Assembly (NCBI RefSeq): GCF_004368965.1 | Contig: NZ_SORO01000002.1 | Location: 1 to 64,000, forward strand | Length of the DNA stretch: 64,000 nucleotides | From: Leptospira meyeri | GTDB taxonomy: Bacteria; Spirochaetota; Leptospiria; Leptospirales; Leptospiraceae | Reading direction: 5' to 3' | Shown: in pieces, positions 33,355 through 43,371 of the stretch | Position numbering within the stretch: position 1 is the first letter of the stretch | Layout of the letters: the number at the start of each line of letters is the position of its first letter | Program-made: the position numbers and the translations under genes | Notes under the pieces: generated by a model | Database searches by the model: none | What the model was told of the DNA's origin: nothing | What the model saw: only the letters and a program-made list of their open reading frames with translations

Positions 33355-36300
33355 TTACACAAACTCGGCCAAAATACGATTCTTTTGCCCAATCTCTTTT
33401 TGTTTCCAAAGAAAATAGATGGCTGGGTAAACCAGAAGTTCCAATACAAAACTTGTGACAAGCCCTCCAACCATCGGAGCAGCAATCCGTTTCATTAGAT
33501 CAGAACCTGATCCCGTTGCCCACATAATTGGCAATAACCCAATGAAACCTGAAAGAACCGTCATCATCTTGGGTCGAATTCTGTGCACTGCCCCCTCAAT
33601 GATCGCTAGTTTTAGTTCAGATATATTCATATCCGGATTTTGGATTTTATGTTTCTCAAAGGAAAGATCTAGGTACATCAACATAAAAACCCCTGTTTCC
33701 GCATCTAACCCTAGTAGTGCGATAATTCCCACCCAAACGGCAACAGAAATTTGGTAATCCAAAACAAATAACAACCAAAAGGCGCCGATCATAGAAAATG
33801 GAACTGCAGTTAATACAATTGCCGTTTTCATCATGGATTTGGTATTCATGTACAAAAGAAAGAAAATCAAAACGAGTGTAATGGGAACCACAATCATCAT
33901 CCTATTTCGTACACGAACGATATTTTCATACTGTCCGCTCCACTCTAAAAATACACCTTTAGGAAGATCCACTTCAGAATCTACGATTGACTTCAACCGA
34001 TCCACAAATCCAAGTAAATCACTGTCCGTTGTATCTACATAAACATACCCGGTTAAAAATCCATTCTCATCTCGGATCATAGTAGGTCCTACGTTGTATT
34101 CAAGAGTTGCCAAATAACTCAAAGGAATATGACCTCGATTTGAAATCGGAATCAAAACTTTTGAAATCATTTCCAAACTATCACGGTATTCTCTGGGATA
34201 ACGGATTTGAATGGAATACCTTTCCCTTTTCTCAATTGTTGTGGAGATTGTCTCTCCACCCAAAGCAGAAAGGATTGTCTTTTGGATGTCTTCAATGGTT
34301 AAGCCATACTTGGCAGCGAGCTCCCTCCTAATTTTAATATCGATATAATATCCGCCGGATGTTCTCTCTGCAAATATGGAGCGAACATTTTTTTCTTTTT
34401 TTAGAACGGTTTCTATGTTGATTCCAACTTCTTGGATTTTTTCAAGATTTTCACCTAACACTTTTATGCCGATCGGCGTTCGAATCCCCGTAGACAACAT
34501 ATCAATCCGAGCACGAATTGGTTGCGTCCATGCATTAGAAAATCCAGGAATTTCCATTTGTTCATTCATTTGTTTCACAAGGTCTTCTTTGGTAAATCCA
34601 TCCCTCCAATCTTTTTTTGGCTTGAGAGTGACTATGATCTCAAACATTGAGATTGGAGATGGATCAGTGGAAGTATCTGCTCTTCCAGCTTTTCCATAAA
34701 CCGATTCCACCTCAGGAAAACTTGCCAACTTCTGATCCATGATTTTTAATACTCGCTCGGCTTCGCCAATGCTAATCCCAGGAAGAGTTGTTGGCATATA
34801 TAAAATAGAACCTTCATTCAATGGTGGCAAAAACTCTGTCCCTAACTTAAAATAAATGGGAACAGTAAAGAGAAATAACAATACCGCAGTGACGATTGTT
34901 TTTTTGGGATGAGTCAAAAACCAATTTCACTACAGGTTCATATATTGCATACAAACGTTTGCTAATCGGATGGTTTTTCTCTGAATAGTATTTGCCTACA
35001 AAGATACTTGTGAGTATGGAATTGAGAACAGGTGTAAATTTAGAAAATGGATCCATACGAGTGAACAACATACGAAATGCAGGATCAACTGTAATGGCAA
35101 GGATTGCAGCAATCGCCATGGTAAGGTTCTTTGAAATTGCTAGCGGTCTAAATAATTTCCCTTCTTGGTCAACCAGTGTAAAAATTGGGAAAAAAGCAAC
35201 AGCGATGATGAGTAAAGAAAAGAAAACAGAAGGTCCCACTTCTAGGAGTGCTTCGAGTCGAATTGCATGGAAGTCACCTACTCGACCCGATGTTTCCCAT
35301 TCTTCCAATTTTTTATAAGCGTTTTCCACCTCTACGATGGCTCCGTCCACAAGTACACCAATCGATAAGGCAATCCCTGCAAGGGACATTAAATTAGAAC
35401 CAATGTCAGCCAAATACATAGGTAAAAAAGAAAGGATCACTGCAATTGGGATTGTAAGGATCGGAACAATCGCAGAAGGGATATGCCACAAAAAAATCAA
35501 AATGATGATGGAAACAACAATGATTTCTTCTGTTAACTTTTCTTTCAATACACGAATCGTTTCGTTAATGAGGATGGAACGATCGTATACCGGTTTGATT
35601 TTTAAACCTTTGGGTAAGGAAGTTTCCATGGATTTGATTTTATCTTGTACCGATTCAATCACTCGTAAGGCATTTTCCCCATGCCTCATGATGACGATAC
35701 CAGAGACTTGATCCCCTTCACCATTCCAATCCCCAACACCTCTCCTTAAGTCGGGACCATCTACGATAGTGGCAACTTGCGATAAATAAACAGGAGTTCC
35801 AATTGAATTTGCACCTAACGATATTTGTTCGATATCTTCTTTGGATTGAACATATCCTCTAACACGGATCATATATTCGGCACCACCAATTTCGAGTAAC
35901 CTGGCTCCAATGTCATCGTTTGATTTACGAACCGTATCAATGACTCGATCCATATCGATTCCAAAAATTTGTAATTTTAATGGGTCAATTTGGATTTGGT
36001 ATTGTTTCTTAAATCCACCCACAGTGGCAACTTCCGCCACACCTGGAATCGAATTCAGTAAATACTTTAATTTAAAATCTTGAAATGAACGAATTTCAGC
36101 CAAATCCATCTGTTTTGTTTCATCTACTAATACATATTGATAGATCCAACCAACACCTGTGGCATCTGGCCCCAAACTTAAGTTTACACCCGCTGGCAGA
36201 TTATTTTGTAATTGGGAAATGTATTCATTCACTCGAGAACGTGCCCAATACAAATCCGTTCCATCTTCAAAAATCACATATACAAAGGAAAACCCAAAGT

Positions 36301-36556
36301 CAGAAAACCCTCGAATCGCTTTTACCTTGGGAGCACCAAGTAACGATCTGACAATTGGATAAGTTACTTGGTCTTCAATAATATCTGGACTCCTATCCCA
36401 TTTGGAATAGATAATCACCTGAGTATCAGACATATCTGGCAATGCATCCAAAGGAATATTTTTAATGGCAAAAATTGAGATTAATACAAAAAATAAAGTT
36501 GTAATAATAACCAAATACCGATTGTTAGCTGAAAATTTAATGATTGTGCTGATCAT
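33355..36556 (-). pseudogene. cusA: CusA/CzcA-type RND metal efflux pump, split by a one-base frameshift
   Basis: The start at 36556 has a good GGTGGAG ribosome site. The first part (to about 34920) carries the RND N-terminal half very like CusA (DALPDMSDTQV, DATGVGWIYQYVL, LAGIALSIGVLVDGAIVEVEN). The frame is lost at a run of five A's (34916-34920 on the plus strand); the second half continues in the next frame from about 34917 to 33355 (THPKKTIVTAV, TEFLPPLNEGSILYMPTTLP, through the last helices). Removing one base restores one frame of 1,066 residues, the usual RND length. It would export Cu+/Ag+ with the adjacent adaptor and outer-membrane channel. Either a recent inactivation, a sequencing error in the homopolymer, or a slippage site. 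Confidence 0.88.
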
Positions 36557-37535
36557 TTTTATCTCCACCTAACTTTAATTTTGATTCCGAATCTAAAAGA
36601 AAACTTGCTTTGGATACAATTTCATCATTTTCTTCCAGACCTTCAATCACCTCTACCCATTCAGTGGAGGAAAACCCAAGTTTTATTTTCTTTGGAATAT
36701 AATGATTTGTATCGGTTTTTTTATAAACTAAATCTGATTTTCCCGTTGGGAGAATGGATTCTTTTGGTATTCTCAATACATTACTTTTTTCAATTTCATA
36801 GGTACCTTGTACATACATCTGAGGTTTAAACAATTCCAGAGGATCTTTCACCTCACACCAAACAGACAAAGTTCTTGTGTCTTGATTGATCAAATTTCCC
36901 ATCGCCACAATTTTTGCCTTGGGAAGAGCATTCGTTTCTGTGAGGTTCACTAAATCAATGAACTTCCCTACTTTTAAGTATGAAAGATCATTCTCATACA
37001 CCTGGAAAACCAATAGGGCATATTGATTGGATCTTCCAGTCAAAAAAAGGTTTGAGTTTTTAGAAAGAGTGTATTGGATCTGCTTCTCACTTAATCCCAA
37101 CTTGGTGAACCTCAAACGAATACCGGCACGAATTTCTTTCCCCCATTCATTCTCCGAACCAATGGATTTATATTCATTAGCTGTTGAAAAAATCTCAGGG
37201 TCATAAGCAACTTGTCCACTGAGATTAATTGTTTTATTGATTGTTCCCTTCGAAACTTGAATCGTATCTAAGTTAAGAATTGATTGTTTATTCTCTGATA
37301 ACTTAAGATCAGGTTCTTTTTGTAGAGAACGATTTTTGTGTTCAGATTCAAGTAGTGGATCTTCCTTTTTCACCAGTTGCATTCCACATATCGGACATTC
37401 TCCTGGGTGATCCATTTCGATCTGAGGATGCATCGGACAAGTATAAATATCTTTATGATTATGAACAGTTTCACCGCACGAAACCAAGAATAACGACACA
37501 ATAAAGATAGGGAAAAGTATTTTTTTAATCCTCAT
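36537..37535 (-). CDS. cusB: CusB-type periplasmic adaptor with metal-binding N-terminus
   Basis: The 332-residue protein starts with a lipoprotein signal (lipobox LFLVSC), followed by a heavy-metal-binding YTCPMHPQIEMDHPGECP domain (about 32-56) with two CxxM/CxxC-like metal sites. It then has a membrane-fusion adaptor with barrel-sandwich and beta-barrel domains (LSGQVAYDPEI and later LRIPKESILPTG). It links the inner-membrane pump and the outer-membrane channel and may hand metal to the pump. It is shorter than E. coli CusB. The gene overlaps cusC by 11 bases and its end overlaps the cusA start. Ribosome site AGAAGGAG is strong. Confidence 0.87.
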   Translation of the reverse strand: MRIKKILFPIFIVSLFLVSCGETVHNHKDIYTCPMHPQIEMDHPGECPICGMQLVKKEDPLLESEHKNRSLQKEPDLKLSENKQSILNLDTIQVSKGTINKTINLSGQVAYDPEIFSTANEYKSIGSENEWGKEIRAGIRLRFTKLGLSEKQIQYTLSKNSNLFLTGRSNQYALLVFQVYENDLSYLKVGKFIDLVNLTETNALPKAKIVAMGNLINQDTRTLSVWCEVKDPLELFKPQMYVQGTYEIEKSNVLRIPKESILPTGKSDLVYKKTDTNHYIPKKIKLGFSSTEWVEVIEGLEENDEIVSKASFLLDSESKLKLGGDKNDQHNH

Positions 37536-38889
37536 GATTTTCTCCTTCTGGTAATAAGTGATTTGTTAGTTGCAGTAACTTCAAAACAGATGACCAACGT
37601 TTGAATTGAATTTGATGTACTTGCGATTGCATTTCTAATGATTCGACAATAAAATCGTAACTCTCTCCTAATACGCTCTCTCCCTTAGCATATGATGAAA
37701 GTGATGTTTTTATGTTCTTTTGGAAGGATGGCAAAAGATTGTTCTTAAAATGATCGAATCTTTGTTTATTCCCTAACCATGCTTCGATTGTTGCTTGGTA
37801 TTCTGACTTAAGTCGAATTTGTTCCTTTTCTTTTTCTCTTTGTAATCTTGTGATTCTGATCGCATTTGATTGGTTTAATTCATCTACTTTTGATAAAGAC
37901 CAAACAGGAACACGAATTGTGACACCTGCACTCCAGAGGTCACCAGCAAACTCAGGATTATCCATGATGCTTAAGTTCAAAGGGCCACTATCAAGCAAGA
38001 AGGGTTTACGTCTCCGTTGCATATAACTCACAAAAATTTCAAAATCAGGGAAATGCAAAATCTCATCCTTTTTGGATTCAATCATCGCTTTTGTCTGGTT
38101 CAATTCAGCAAATTGTATGAGTGGAATCTTCGATAGCGAATCCCTAGACAATTCTTGTTCAATATTACTTTCTTTCTTTTTCAAATAACCAATAATCTCT
38201 TCTTCAGTAATTAAATTGGCACCAATATCATTCGCATAAAACTCGAGGGATTGTTTATATTCTTTCAATGTTATCGTTTTCTCAATCACTCGGTCTTTCA
38301 TTCTTTCGATTTGATTTTTTGTTTTGATTATGTTTGATAACTTAAATTGTTCTGAAACATATTGAGAAGATTCTAATTTGACTTTTGTATTCAGTTGTTT
38401 TTCAATGCTAAGTAGGTCGTTTAATTCCCTTTCCATTGCAGCAATTGATAAAACCAATTCAAAATAAGATCGTAAAAATTCATTTTGGACCCAAACTCCG
38501 CTCCAATAATCCAACTCCGAATCCGTTTTCAAAATTTGTTTTTCTAGATTTAATTTACCAGGAAAAGGAATTTCTTGTGATATAGAATATTCTTTTCCCG
38601 TCATACTGGGTGTATCAGGCCTTGCTCGATCGGTATCAAATCCAGATCGATAAGGATAGGATCGATATGCAAATCCAAATTTGGGATCAGGGTAAACATC
38701 CGCATGTTTGGATCGAAATTCTTTCTCTTTAGCTTCCAAAAATTTCAAAGATACTTCTGGATGTTTTTTTAATAATTCGTTTATTTTACTATCAACATTG
38801 TCTGGACTACCTGAATACACCTCAGTACTGAACAAACAATAAATCATAAATATAGAATATTTTAATATATTTAAATAATAATTCCTCAT
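37525..38889 (-). CDS. cusC: TolC-family outer-membrane efflux protein (CusC-like)
   Basis: The 454-residue protein has a signal peptide (about 1-26), then the helical outer-membrane efflux layout: paired long alpha-helical segments with repeats rich in Lys/Glu/Gln and two beta regions (FGFAYRSYPY region and RVPVWSLSKVDELNQS). It should form the trimeric outer-membrane duct of the copper/silver efflux complex. A GGAGG ribosome site precedes the ATG. It is the first structural gene of the cus operon, 42 bases after a small cysteine-rich protein gene. Confidence 0.85.
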   Translation of the reverse strand: MRNYYLNILKYSIFMIYCLFSTEVYSGSPDNVDSKINELLKKHPEVSLKFLEAKEKEFRSKHADVYPDPKFGFAYRSYPYRSGFDTDRARPDTPSMTGKEYSISQEIPFPGKLNLEKQILKTDSELDYWSGVWVQNEFLRSYFELVLSIAAMERELNDLLSIEKQLNTKVKLESSQYVSEQFKLSNIIKTKNQIERMKDRVIEKTITLKEYKQSLEFYANDIGANLITEEEIIGYLKKKESNIEQELSRDSLSKIPLIQFAELNQTKAMIESKKDEILHFPDFEIFVSYMQRRRKPFLLDSGPLNLSIMDNPEFAGDLWSAGVTIRVPVWSLSKVDELNQSNAIRITRLQREKEKEQIRLKSEYQATIEAWLGNKQRFDHFKNNLLPSFQKNIKTSLSSYAKGESVLGESYDFIVESLEMQSQVHQIQFKRWSSVLKLLQLTNHLLPEGENHED

Positions 38890-38930
38890 AGAATGACCTC
38901 CAATTTTTATTTAAAAAAAATTGAATCGGT

Positions 38931-39359
38931 TTATATGAGGAGTTTTATAGTTTTTTGTAGAAAAAAGGGATTGTTTTGAGAAATATAGTAGTTTTTATGA
39001 TTCGTTTGGAATACTAATTTGGTAATTGGTAATTCCAAATACAAAGGCAAATAAATTTTCTGAATGGAGATTCGAACTAATTTGGAAAACTCTATTTGAA
39101 AGCTAGAATCTTCCGATTTGGAAACTTCGTTACACTGGCATGAATTTCCATTTGTGGAATTTTCAGGATCCTCAGCTCCCTTCGATTCCGCATGGCAAGG
39201 CATCGCAAAATCTTGAAAAGCTGCGGATTCGCTGTTTCCAGGTAATACGCCTAACTTTGGACAATGGAAAAATCCCGCCGTACAAACCAAAACAAAGGCA
39301 AATGAAGTCAATACGCTGGCACTGACGATTTTCTGTTCCTTATTTTGGTTACGATCCAT
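38931..39359 (-). CDS. Small cysteine-rich membrane-anchored protein heading the cus operon
   Basis: The 142-residue protein has one hydrophobic segment (about 13-32) and then a probable periplasmic part with a CH pair (MPCHAES) and a CQC motif (SCQCNEVS) between residues 50 and 80. The cysteine/histidine pattern and its place directly upstream of cusC suggest a periplasmic metal-binding or metal-sensing accessory. No family is recognised. Ribosome site GAGAG lies before the ATG. Confidence 0.65.
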   Translation of the reverse strand: MDRNQNKEQKIVSASVLTSFAFVLVCTAGFFHCPKLGVLPGNSESAAFQDFAMPCHAESKGAEDPENSTNGNSCQCNEVSKSEDSSFQIEFSKLVRISIQKIYLPLYLELPITKLVFQTNHKNYYISQNNPFFLQKTIKLLI

Positions 39360-39422
39360 ACGAACTCTCTACCAATTAGACGAAACCCCGATTCCAATGA
39401 AAGGGAAAAATCAAAATCATTT

Positions 39423-40730
39423 TCAGCTTTTTGCTTTCATCGAATTAGGTTGACCCGTCGAAGCAAGAAGCGCCCTCCATAGAGTACTCCTCTCTGGTCG
39501 TAATACCTTTCTCTCCGCAATGGCAAGGGAGATCGGCATAACCGTAAATACATTGTTCCAAATCCCTACTACACAACCTGTCCTACCAGCAAAAGCTGCA
39601 TGGACCGCATTTTGTGCGAGGAACCCACAAAATACTGAATCTTCAGCATTGGCAGGAACAGAACGAATGATATAACTGGGATCGATGTATTTTAAGTTCA
39701 GTCCAACTCCTTCTTTTTTAAAATACTCTGTGATTTTATCTTTGATAAAAATACCAATGTCCGCCAACTTCTTGTTACCTGATAAATCCTTTTCCCCTTT
39801 GTCTTCAAAAAACTTTTGCCCGGCACCTTCTGCCAAAATCACAACGGCATGACCTCGTTTTTGGACTCGTTCCTTCAAAACGGTAAGAAAGGCACCATCT
39901 CCTTCTAAATCAAAATCAAGTTCTGGAATGAGGACAAAGTTAACATTTTTAGAAGCCAGTGCAGAATTGACGGCGATAAATCCAGAATGGCGGCCCATCA
40001 GTTTCACGAGACCAATCCCATTGGGTGCGCCTTTGGCCTCTTCATGTGCACAATTGACTGCCTCTACCGCCTTACTAAAAGCAGTCGAGAATCCAAAGGT
40101 TTTTTGGACATAGTTAATATCGTTATCAATGGTTTTCGGGATCCCCACAATGGAAATGTCTTCCTTTCGTTTCCGAACTTCCTCTTGGATGGCCTGGGCC
40201 CCACGTAAGGTCCCGTCTCCACCGATACAAAATAACATCTTCACCCCATAGAGGAATAAAGTATCCACCATATCTCCAATATTTTGGTTCCCTCGAGAAG
40301 ATCCCAAAATGGAACCACCAAAGTTCATGATATGGGCCACTTTGTCTGGAGTAAGTTCCACCGGTCTATGTCCAAATTTTTTCACAAGACCCTCGTAACC
40401 GAAAGGGAATCCTAGAATACGGGGCACTTTGTACCGGTAATGCAATTCCATCACAAGAGCACGAATGACATCGTTGATCCCAGGGCAAAGCCCCCCACAT
40501 GTGACAATGCCTGCTGTGACTTCTTCTGGACGAAAGTAGATCTTTTCTTTAGGTCCAGCTTGTTCAAAGAATACAGGGCTTGTATCTACGGTTTTTTTTG
40601 CATCATCGGGGCCGGAAAATATCGTTTGGAAAAGAACGACGGAGTTGTCTTCCGTCCAGTAATCATACCCTGCTGGATTTGGAATGGTGCAGGGACCAAA
40701 TTGTTCAACCTTGGTATCATTTTCATTCAT
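39423..40730 (-). CDS. pfkA: ATP-dependent 6-phosphofructokinase (plant/trypanosome-like clade)
   Basis: The 435-residue enzyme phosphorylates fructose 6-phosphate in glycolysis. It has [29 protein letters not shown] and [22 protein letters not shown]. Glycine after GGD (GGDGT) is the mark of ATP use rather than pyrophosphate, while the PKTIDND lysine is shared with the plant and trypanosome ATP-PFK clade. Length is larger than E. coli PfkA (320). It is a single gene. The pyrophosphate alternative is less likely but not excluded. Confidence 0.88.
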   Translation of the reverse strand: MNENDTKVEQFGPCTIPNPAGYDYWTEDNSVVLFQTIFSGPDDAKKTVDTSPVFFEQAGPKEKIYFRPEEVTAGIVTCGGLCPGINDVIRALVMELHYRYKVPRILGFPFGYEGLVKKFGHRPVELTPDKVAHIMNFGGSILGSSRGNQNIGDMVDTLFLYGVKMLFCIGGDGTLRGAQAIQEEVRKRKEDISIVGIPKTIDNDINYVQKTFGFSTAFSKAVEAVNCAHEEAKGAPNGIGLVKLMGRHSGFIAVNSALASKNVNFVLIPELDFDLEGDGAFLTVLKERVQKRGHAVVILAEGAGQKFFEDKGEKDLSGNKKLADIGIFIKDKITEYFKKEGVGLNLKYIDPSYIIRSVPANAEDSVFCGFLAQNAVHAAFAGRTGCVVGIWNNVFTVMPISLAIAERKVLRPERSTLWRALLASTGQPNSMKAKS

Positions 40731-40814
40731 TGATCAAACTTATAACAAAAAAAGAGAGAGAAGAAAGCAAATTTCATTGCCAAACTAAGGAAAAGCAGGC
40801 ATAAATGCTTTTAG

Positions 40815-41636
40815 ATGCTTAAAAAGATAGTACTACCAACCATTCTCGTTAGTATGACGAGCCTTACTATTTTTGCACAAGGTTTACCGTTCTTTTCTAG
40901 TTATTCGTTTTCAGACCCAAGAGCCGCATTGTTCCAAGTTGGAGGATCACGTAACGGTAATTTGGCGATTCTAATTCCATTTCGTTTCCCTAAGGAACTG
41001 GAACTTGGTTATGATGGAAAACTTCCCAAATCAGATGATCCCATGGCGGGCATTCAAATTTTTTCTTCCGTTATTCCTTTCTCCACAATCAATCCTTACC
41101 GCAATCCAGAAGGTAACTATGATGTCAGGCCAGAGAGAATGAACTCGGCCCTGCTTTCTTACCAGCCCAACGTAACTTATGTGTATTATCGCAATGGATT
41201 TACTTTTGATTTAGGGCTCAGTATGGGAATGTCGATGAACCAAGGAGCTTCCGGATATGTAGATGTTGCCGAGTCAAAGGTTCGAATCAAATACAGACTC
41301 AATCGGAACTTATTTTCATTTATCAAAAACTCTCGTTGGGAACTTTTTCTACAACTTTCGGAACTTCACCGTTTTGATAACGATATCAATAGTCGTCTCA
41401 ATACATCCATTCGTGCCCAAGAACCTTCGAGAACTAATTTTGTAGGAAGACAAGTCTACATAACGCCAGGGATTAGTATTTCCAATAGCAACTTAACCTT
41501 TGAAGGGATGGTGCGGGTTCCCATCAACGCAAGGGAAGCGGGTCGCACTTTGGATGAACTTTGGGCTCCTGAGATTCAAGGGAATTTAGGTCTCAAATAC
41601 TATATGCCAGTGGCACCATCCTCCCATTCTAACTAA
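40815..41636 (+). CDS. Exported beta-rich protein, probable outer-membrane protein
   Basis: The 273-residue protein has a signal peptide (about 1-21, ending TIFAQ) and a mature part of alternating hydrophobic/polar residues that looks like amphipathic beta strands, ending GNLGLKYYMP close to the C-terminus. No family is recognised. The start ATG at 40815 lacks a strong ribosome site. It is divergent from pfkA and convergent with the following membrane protein gene, which directly adjoins it. Confidence 0.6.
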   Translation: MLKKIVLPTILVSMTSLTIFAQGLPFFSSYSFSDPRAALFQVGGSRNGNLAILIPFRFPKELELGYDGKLPKSDDPMAGIQIFSSVIPFSTINPYRNPEGNYDVRPERMNSALLSYQPNVTYVYYRNGFTFDLGLSMGMSMNQGASGYVDVAESKVRIKYRLNRNLFSFIKNSRWELFLQLSELHRFDNDINSRLNTSIRAQEPSRTNFVGRQVYITPGISISNSNLTFEGMVRVPINAREAGRTLDELWAPEIQGNLGLKYYMPVAPSSHSN

Positions 41637-42029
41637 TCAGTCCTTCGTTAACTTCCATTCAAAGGTCGCCAAACTTACGACCACAATCATTTCCAGAACA
41701 AAATAAATTTCACATATCACTGTGGTTTGTTCTAAATTCAAAACTAAATAAACCATTGTAATCAAACAGTACAAAAAGTTTGCAATCGCAATCACACGTA
41801 AATAAAACTTCCACTGAAATGGATTTGCAAAACAACATAACAAAGAATAAACGGCATAAACAAAAGGTAGAATTGCTAGAATGGAAAGGACCTTTTTTGG
41901 CATCCCAAGCGAATCAATAAATAGTGGTAAAACGAGAGATAACAAAACACCGGAGAGAATCGCACCCAGGCCATCGATTAAAAAAATGTATTTAGGATTG
42001 TTTTTTAAAAACAGAATTTGATTTTTCAT
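41637..42029 (-). CDS. Four-helix membrane protein of unknown function
   Basis: From ATG 42029 the product has about 130 residues with four hydrophobic helices (near residues 15-35, 45-65, 72-92 and 100-120) and short charged loops. The open frame extends upstream to 42083. No family is recognised. It lies downstream of metF on the same strand and converges directly on the beta-rich exported protein gene. Confidence 0.55.
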   Translation of the reverse strand: MKNQILFLKNNPKYIFLIDGLGAILSGVLLSLVLPLFIDSLGMPKKVLSILAILPFVYAVYSLLCCFANPFQWKFYLRVIAIANFLYCLITMVYLVLNLEQTTVICEIYFVLEMIVVVSLATFEWKLTKD

Positions 42030-42096
42030 CGGTAAATTTTTCCTTTTTCCATATGGCACATCGCATTTTAGCGATTCAACCAATCTGTATGTTTTT

Positions 42097-42840
42097 TCAC
42101 TTAAATATACCCCTTAAATAGGTTTCGAGAGGAATCCGAATTGGCATCAAATACATATTGAAATGATTTTTAGAGCAATAATCGATCACTTCTTTTGCAA
42201 ATTGTACATTCCAATCCATCGTCAGTTGGAAATCCCTTGGGAAATAAGCACGATTCCTGGATTCCCAATAACTTTGCGATTTTTCATTGGTCACTGGACT
42301 AATTCCAATATAAACTTCCTTTCCTCGAAGTTTTTCAGTAAAAATATGAATCAAACGTAAATCAAAAAATGGCTGAGTTAAAAAACCATCAGCTCCCGCA
42401 TCTATTTTCATTTCGATATAATCAAATTCATCTTTAATCCCACTGCGGTATTGATCAACAGCAGCGTAGACTTTTAGCGAACTCATTTCTTTTTTTAATT
42501 TTTTGATCAGTTTAATCGAAGTTGTCGGGTAAACTTTTTGAGACATATCTGTCGGTGGATCTCCCTTGATGACCACAACGGAAGATATGCTGTTTTTTTG
42601 AAGAAATTCAATGATATGACCACAATGATCTAAATCAAAGTCAATTGCTCTTAAGTGCGGAATAACATTTGGAAAAACATTTTGAATTTTCGATGCAGCA
42701 ACCCAACTTCTAGTCTCAAATCTTAGTAAATCCGGAATATTAATTCCTGAGATTTGACTGAAATTATTTTTAACAAAACTTACTTCACTCAGCAATGTTT
42801 GAACATCTCTCGGTATCACTTCTAATAATATTTGATTCAA
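42097..42840 (-). CDS. metF: Methylenetetrahydrofolate reductase
   Basis: The protein of about 247 residues has the TIM-barrel MTHFR pattern: HLRAIDFDLDHCG, VVVIKGDPPTDMSQ, KIDAGADGFLTQPFFD and later YIGISPVTN. It makes 5-methyl-tetrahydrofolate, the methyl donor used by MetH encoded just upstream. It is shorter than E. coli MetF (296). The start was set at TTG 42840, which has AGAAGGA six bases upstream; the open frame can also begin at GTG 42858. The 5' region carries an inverted repeat. Confidence 0.85.
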   Translation of the reverse strand: MNQILLEVIPRDVQTLLSEVSFVKNNFSQISGINIPDLLRFETRSWVAASKIQNVFPNVIPHLRAIDFDLDHCGHIIEFLQKNSISSVVVIKGDPPTDMSQKVYPTTSIKLIKKLKKEMSSLKVYAAVDQYRSGIKDEFDYIEMKIDAGADGFLTQPFFDLRLIHIFTEKLRGKEVYIGISPVTNEKSQSYWESRNRAYFPRDFQLTMDWNVQFAKEVIDYCSKNHFNMYLMPIRIPLETYLRGIFK

Positions 42841-42936
42841 AATTAATCCTTCTATCACAACAATTTTGGGGCCAAGACAAATGCCAGTGACACAAATATA
42901 CGATCTTCGATAATCAAAACTGTTTTGGTGATTTAT

Positions 42937-42955
42937 GCGAATTTCGTATATTCGC
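42937..42955. promoter_or_regulatory. Inverted repeat upstream of metF
   Basis: GCGAAT (42937-42942) and ATTCGC (42950-42955) are inverted around a 7-base centre, about 95 bases upstream of the metF start. It could be an operator; it is not the same sequence as the palindrome before the methyl-cycle regulator. Confidence 0.35.
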
Positions 42956-43041
42956 CAAAAGGAATAAATAGATTTGACTAAGCAAAAAAAGTTTTTTTTC
43001 CACAGCTAAAACCAAACGCTAGAAAATGGATTAGCTTTAAC

Positions 43042-43335
43042 TTATTCTTTACTCACAAATCGTTTCCAAGACAAATCCACATCCATTTTAGAAATCATTT
43101 CTTTTTTACGAGAAATTCGAAATTCATGTCCTTTCCAAACAATCATAGTTTCTTCTGTTGGACAACTGACTTCCCCACAGCTCGCTTCTAGGATCTCAAG
43201 TTCTGTTTCTTCTGGGATATTGGTATAGTCCTGTAACCATGTGGCAAGTTTGGGATGGAAAGAAAACCCATCACCAAGCGTTCCTTTGGCGACAGATTTC
43301 CAGCCGTGATTATGGTTGTTTTGAATGAAACCCAC
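43042..43335 (-). CDS. Small protein downstream of metH, unknown function
   Basis: The 97-residue soluble protein contains a cysteine pair in EASCGEVSCPTEETMI and a C-terminal WKRFVSKE. The SCGE-x-x-CP-x-E-E-T pattern resembles small conserved proteins seen in many bacteria, but I cannot name the family. It starts 36 bases after the metH stop on the same strand, so it is probably the last gene of the methyl-cycle operon. About 180 bases separate it from metF. Confidence 0.65.
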   Translation of the reverse strand: MGFIQNNHNHGWKSVAKGTLGDGFSFHPKLATWLQDYTNIPEETELEILEASCGEVSCPTEETMIVWKGHEFRISRKKEMISKMDVDLSWKRFVSKE

Positions 43336-43371
43336 AGAATCCCCCTTTCCCGTTAGTCCTAAATGTACTCT

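Noticed and set aside
34847..34990. Programmed frameshift in cusA
   Set aside because: The five-base homopolymer is short for slippage and no clear stimulatory structure was seen; treated as a mutation or sequencing error.
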